From the NCBI GenBank assembly GCA_001970855.1, contig LSSN01000347.1:1-19574 (forward strand): DNA of 19,574 bases, in the 5' to 3' direction. Positions 19,436 to 19,574 of the stretch are shown here, in pieces. Under the pieces are notes generated by a model that saw nothing but the letters and a program-made list of their open reading frames with translations, was not told the origin of the DNA and did no database searches. Source of the stretch: Smittium culicis (taxonomy: Eukaryota; Kickxellomycota; Harpellomycetes; Harpellales; Legeriomycetaceae). How positions within the stretch are numbered: position 1 is the stretch's first letter; each line of letters begins with the position of its first letter. A program made the position numbers and the translations under genes.

Positions 19436-19574
19436 TTATTATTTCTCAGCTTACAAAAAATATTTTATTTATTTTGTAATGTCTATCAACACCTATTATA
19501 TATTATAAATTTTAGTTTTATTTATTATTTCTCAGCTTACAAAAAATATTTTATTTATTTTGTAATGTCTATCA
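19436..19574. repeat. 53-bp exact direct repeat with 86-bp period at the window edge
   Basis: The 53 bases at 19436-19488 are repeated without a difference at 19522-19574, with 33 bases between. The second copy reaches the last base of the window, so the repeat may continue as a tandem array with an 86-bp unit. Flanking bases differ just before each copy. Because it coincides with the end of the sequence, an assembly effect is possible. Confidence 0.9.

Larger units (their letters stand above)
17431..19574. other. 2.1-kb region upstream of the stomatin gene without a convincing gene
   Basis: The first 700 bases presumably hold the stomatin promoter. They contain a TATATAAAG match on the minus strand at 17547-17555 and eight ATTGG (minus-strand CCAAT) pentamers. 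A short tandem repeat, three copies of TTGTTGAG, lies at 18197-18220. From about 18156 to 18720 the minus strand has coding-like pieces broken by stops. After 18900 the sequence is very AT-rich and ends in a direct repeat. Confidence 0.5.

Noticed and set aside
1..19574. tRNA, rRNA, spliceosomal snRNA or CRISPR array
   Set aside because: Read by eye on both strands: no convincing tRNA A/B box pair, no rRNA or U-RNA core sequence, and no repeat-spacer array. Only simple repeats and the 53-bp pair were seen. A covariance-model scan would be more sensitive.

Overview
The window reads as nuclear DNA of an AT-rich eukaryote, most probably a fungus. Five protein genes are interrupted by short GT-AG introns (67 to 185 nt), one with a perfect TACTAAC branch site. 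The recognisable proteins are eukaryotic: a eukaryote/archaeal-type prolyl-tRNA synthetase, the KEOPS subunit Pcc1, a Mediator Med11 domain and a stomatin of the fungal SPFH type. Genes are islands of higher GC in spacers that look 75-80% A+T. Early-diverging fungi with AT-rich genomes (for example gut-dwelling Harpellales) would fit, but that is inference and no species can be named.

Layout: 1-972 spacer with purine-rich, possibly decayed coding sequence; deoxyribose-phosphate aldolase (+, 973-1825, one intron); 853-bp spacer with seven copies of a CAAATCA/TGATTTG heptamer; cytosolic ProRS (+, 2679-4968, one intron); Pcc1 (+, 5503-5863, with a 23-nt first coding exon); a Med11-domain protein with a very long acidic N-terminal extension (-, 6503-9145, four exons); a 3.4-kb gene-poor AT-rich stretch with a TTTACA microsatellite; an 863-residue Ser/Asn/Asp-rich protein of unknown function (+, 12583-15359, one intron); a convergent spacer with a 42-nt hairpin; a stomatin-like SPFH protein (-, 16269-17430, one intron); then 2.1 kb without a convincing gene, holding a cluster of ATTGG/CCAAT pentamers, broken coding-like sequence on the minus strand, and a 53-bp exact direct repeat that reaches the window edge.

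The genes do not form a pathway. They are mostly housekeeping genes (deoxynucleoside catabolism, aminoacylation of tRNA-Pro, t6A tRNA modification through KEOPS, Pol II Mediator, membrane scaffold) in ordinary eukaryotic single-gene arrangement. I found no CRISPR array, phage, complete transposon, tRNA or rRNA. The points most worth following are the Med11 extension, the heptamer cluster upstream of ProRS, the unknown large disordered protein, the convergent-spacer hairpin and the decayed coding streaks near both ends.
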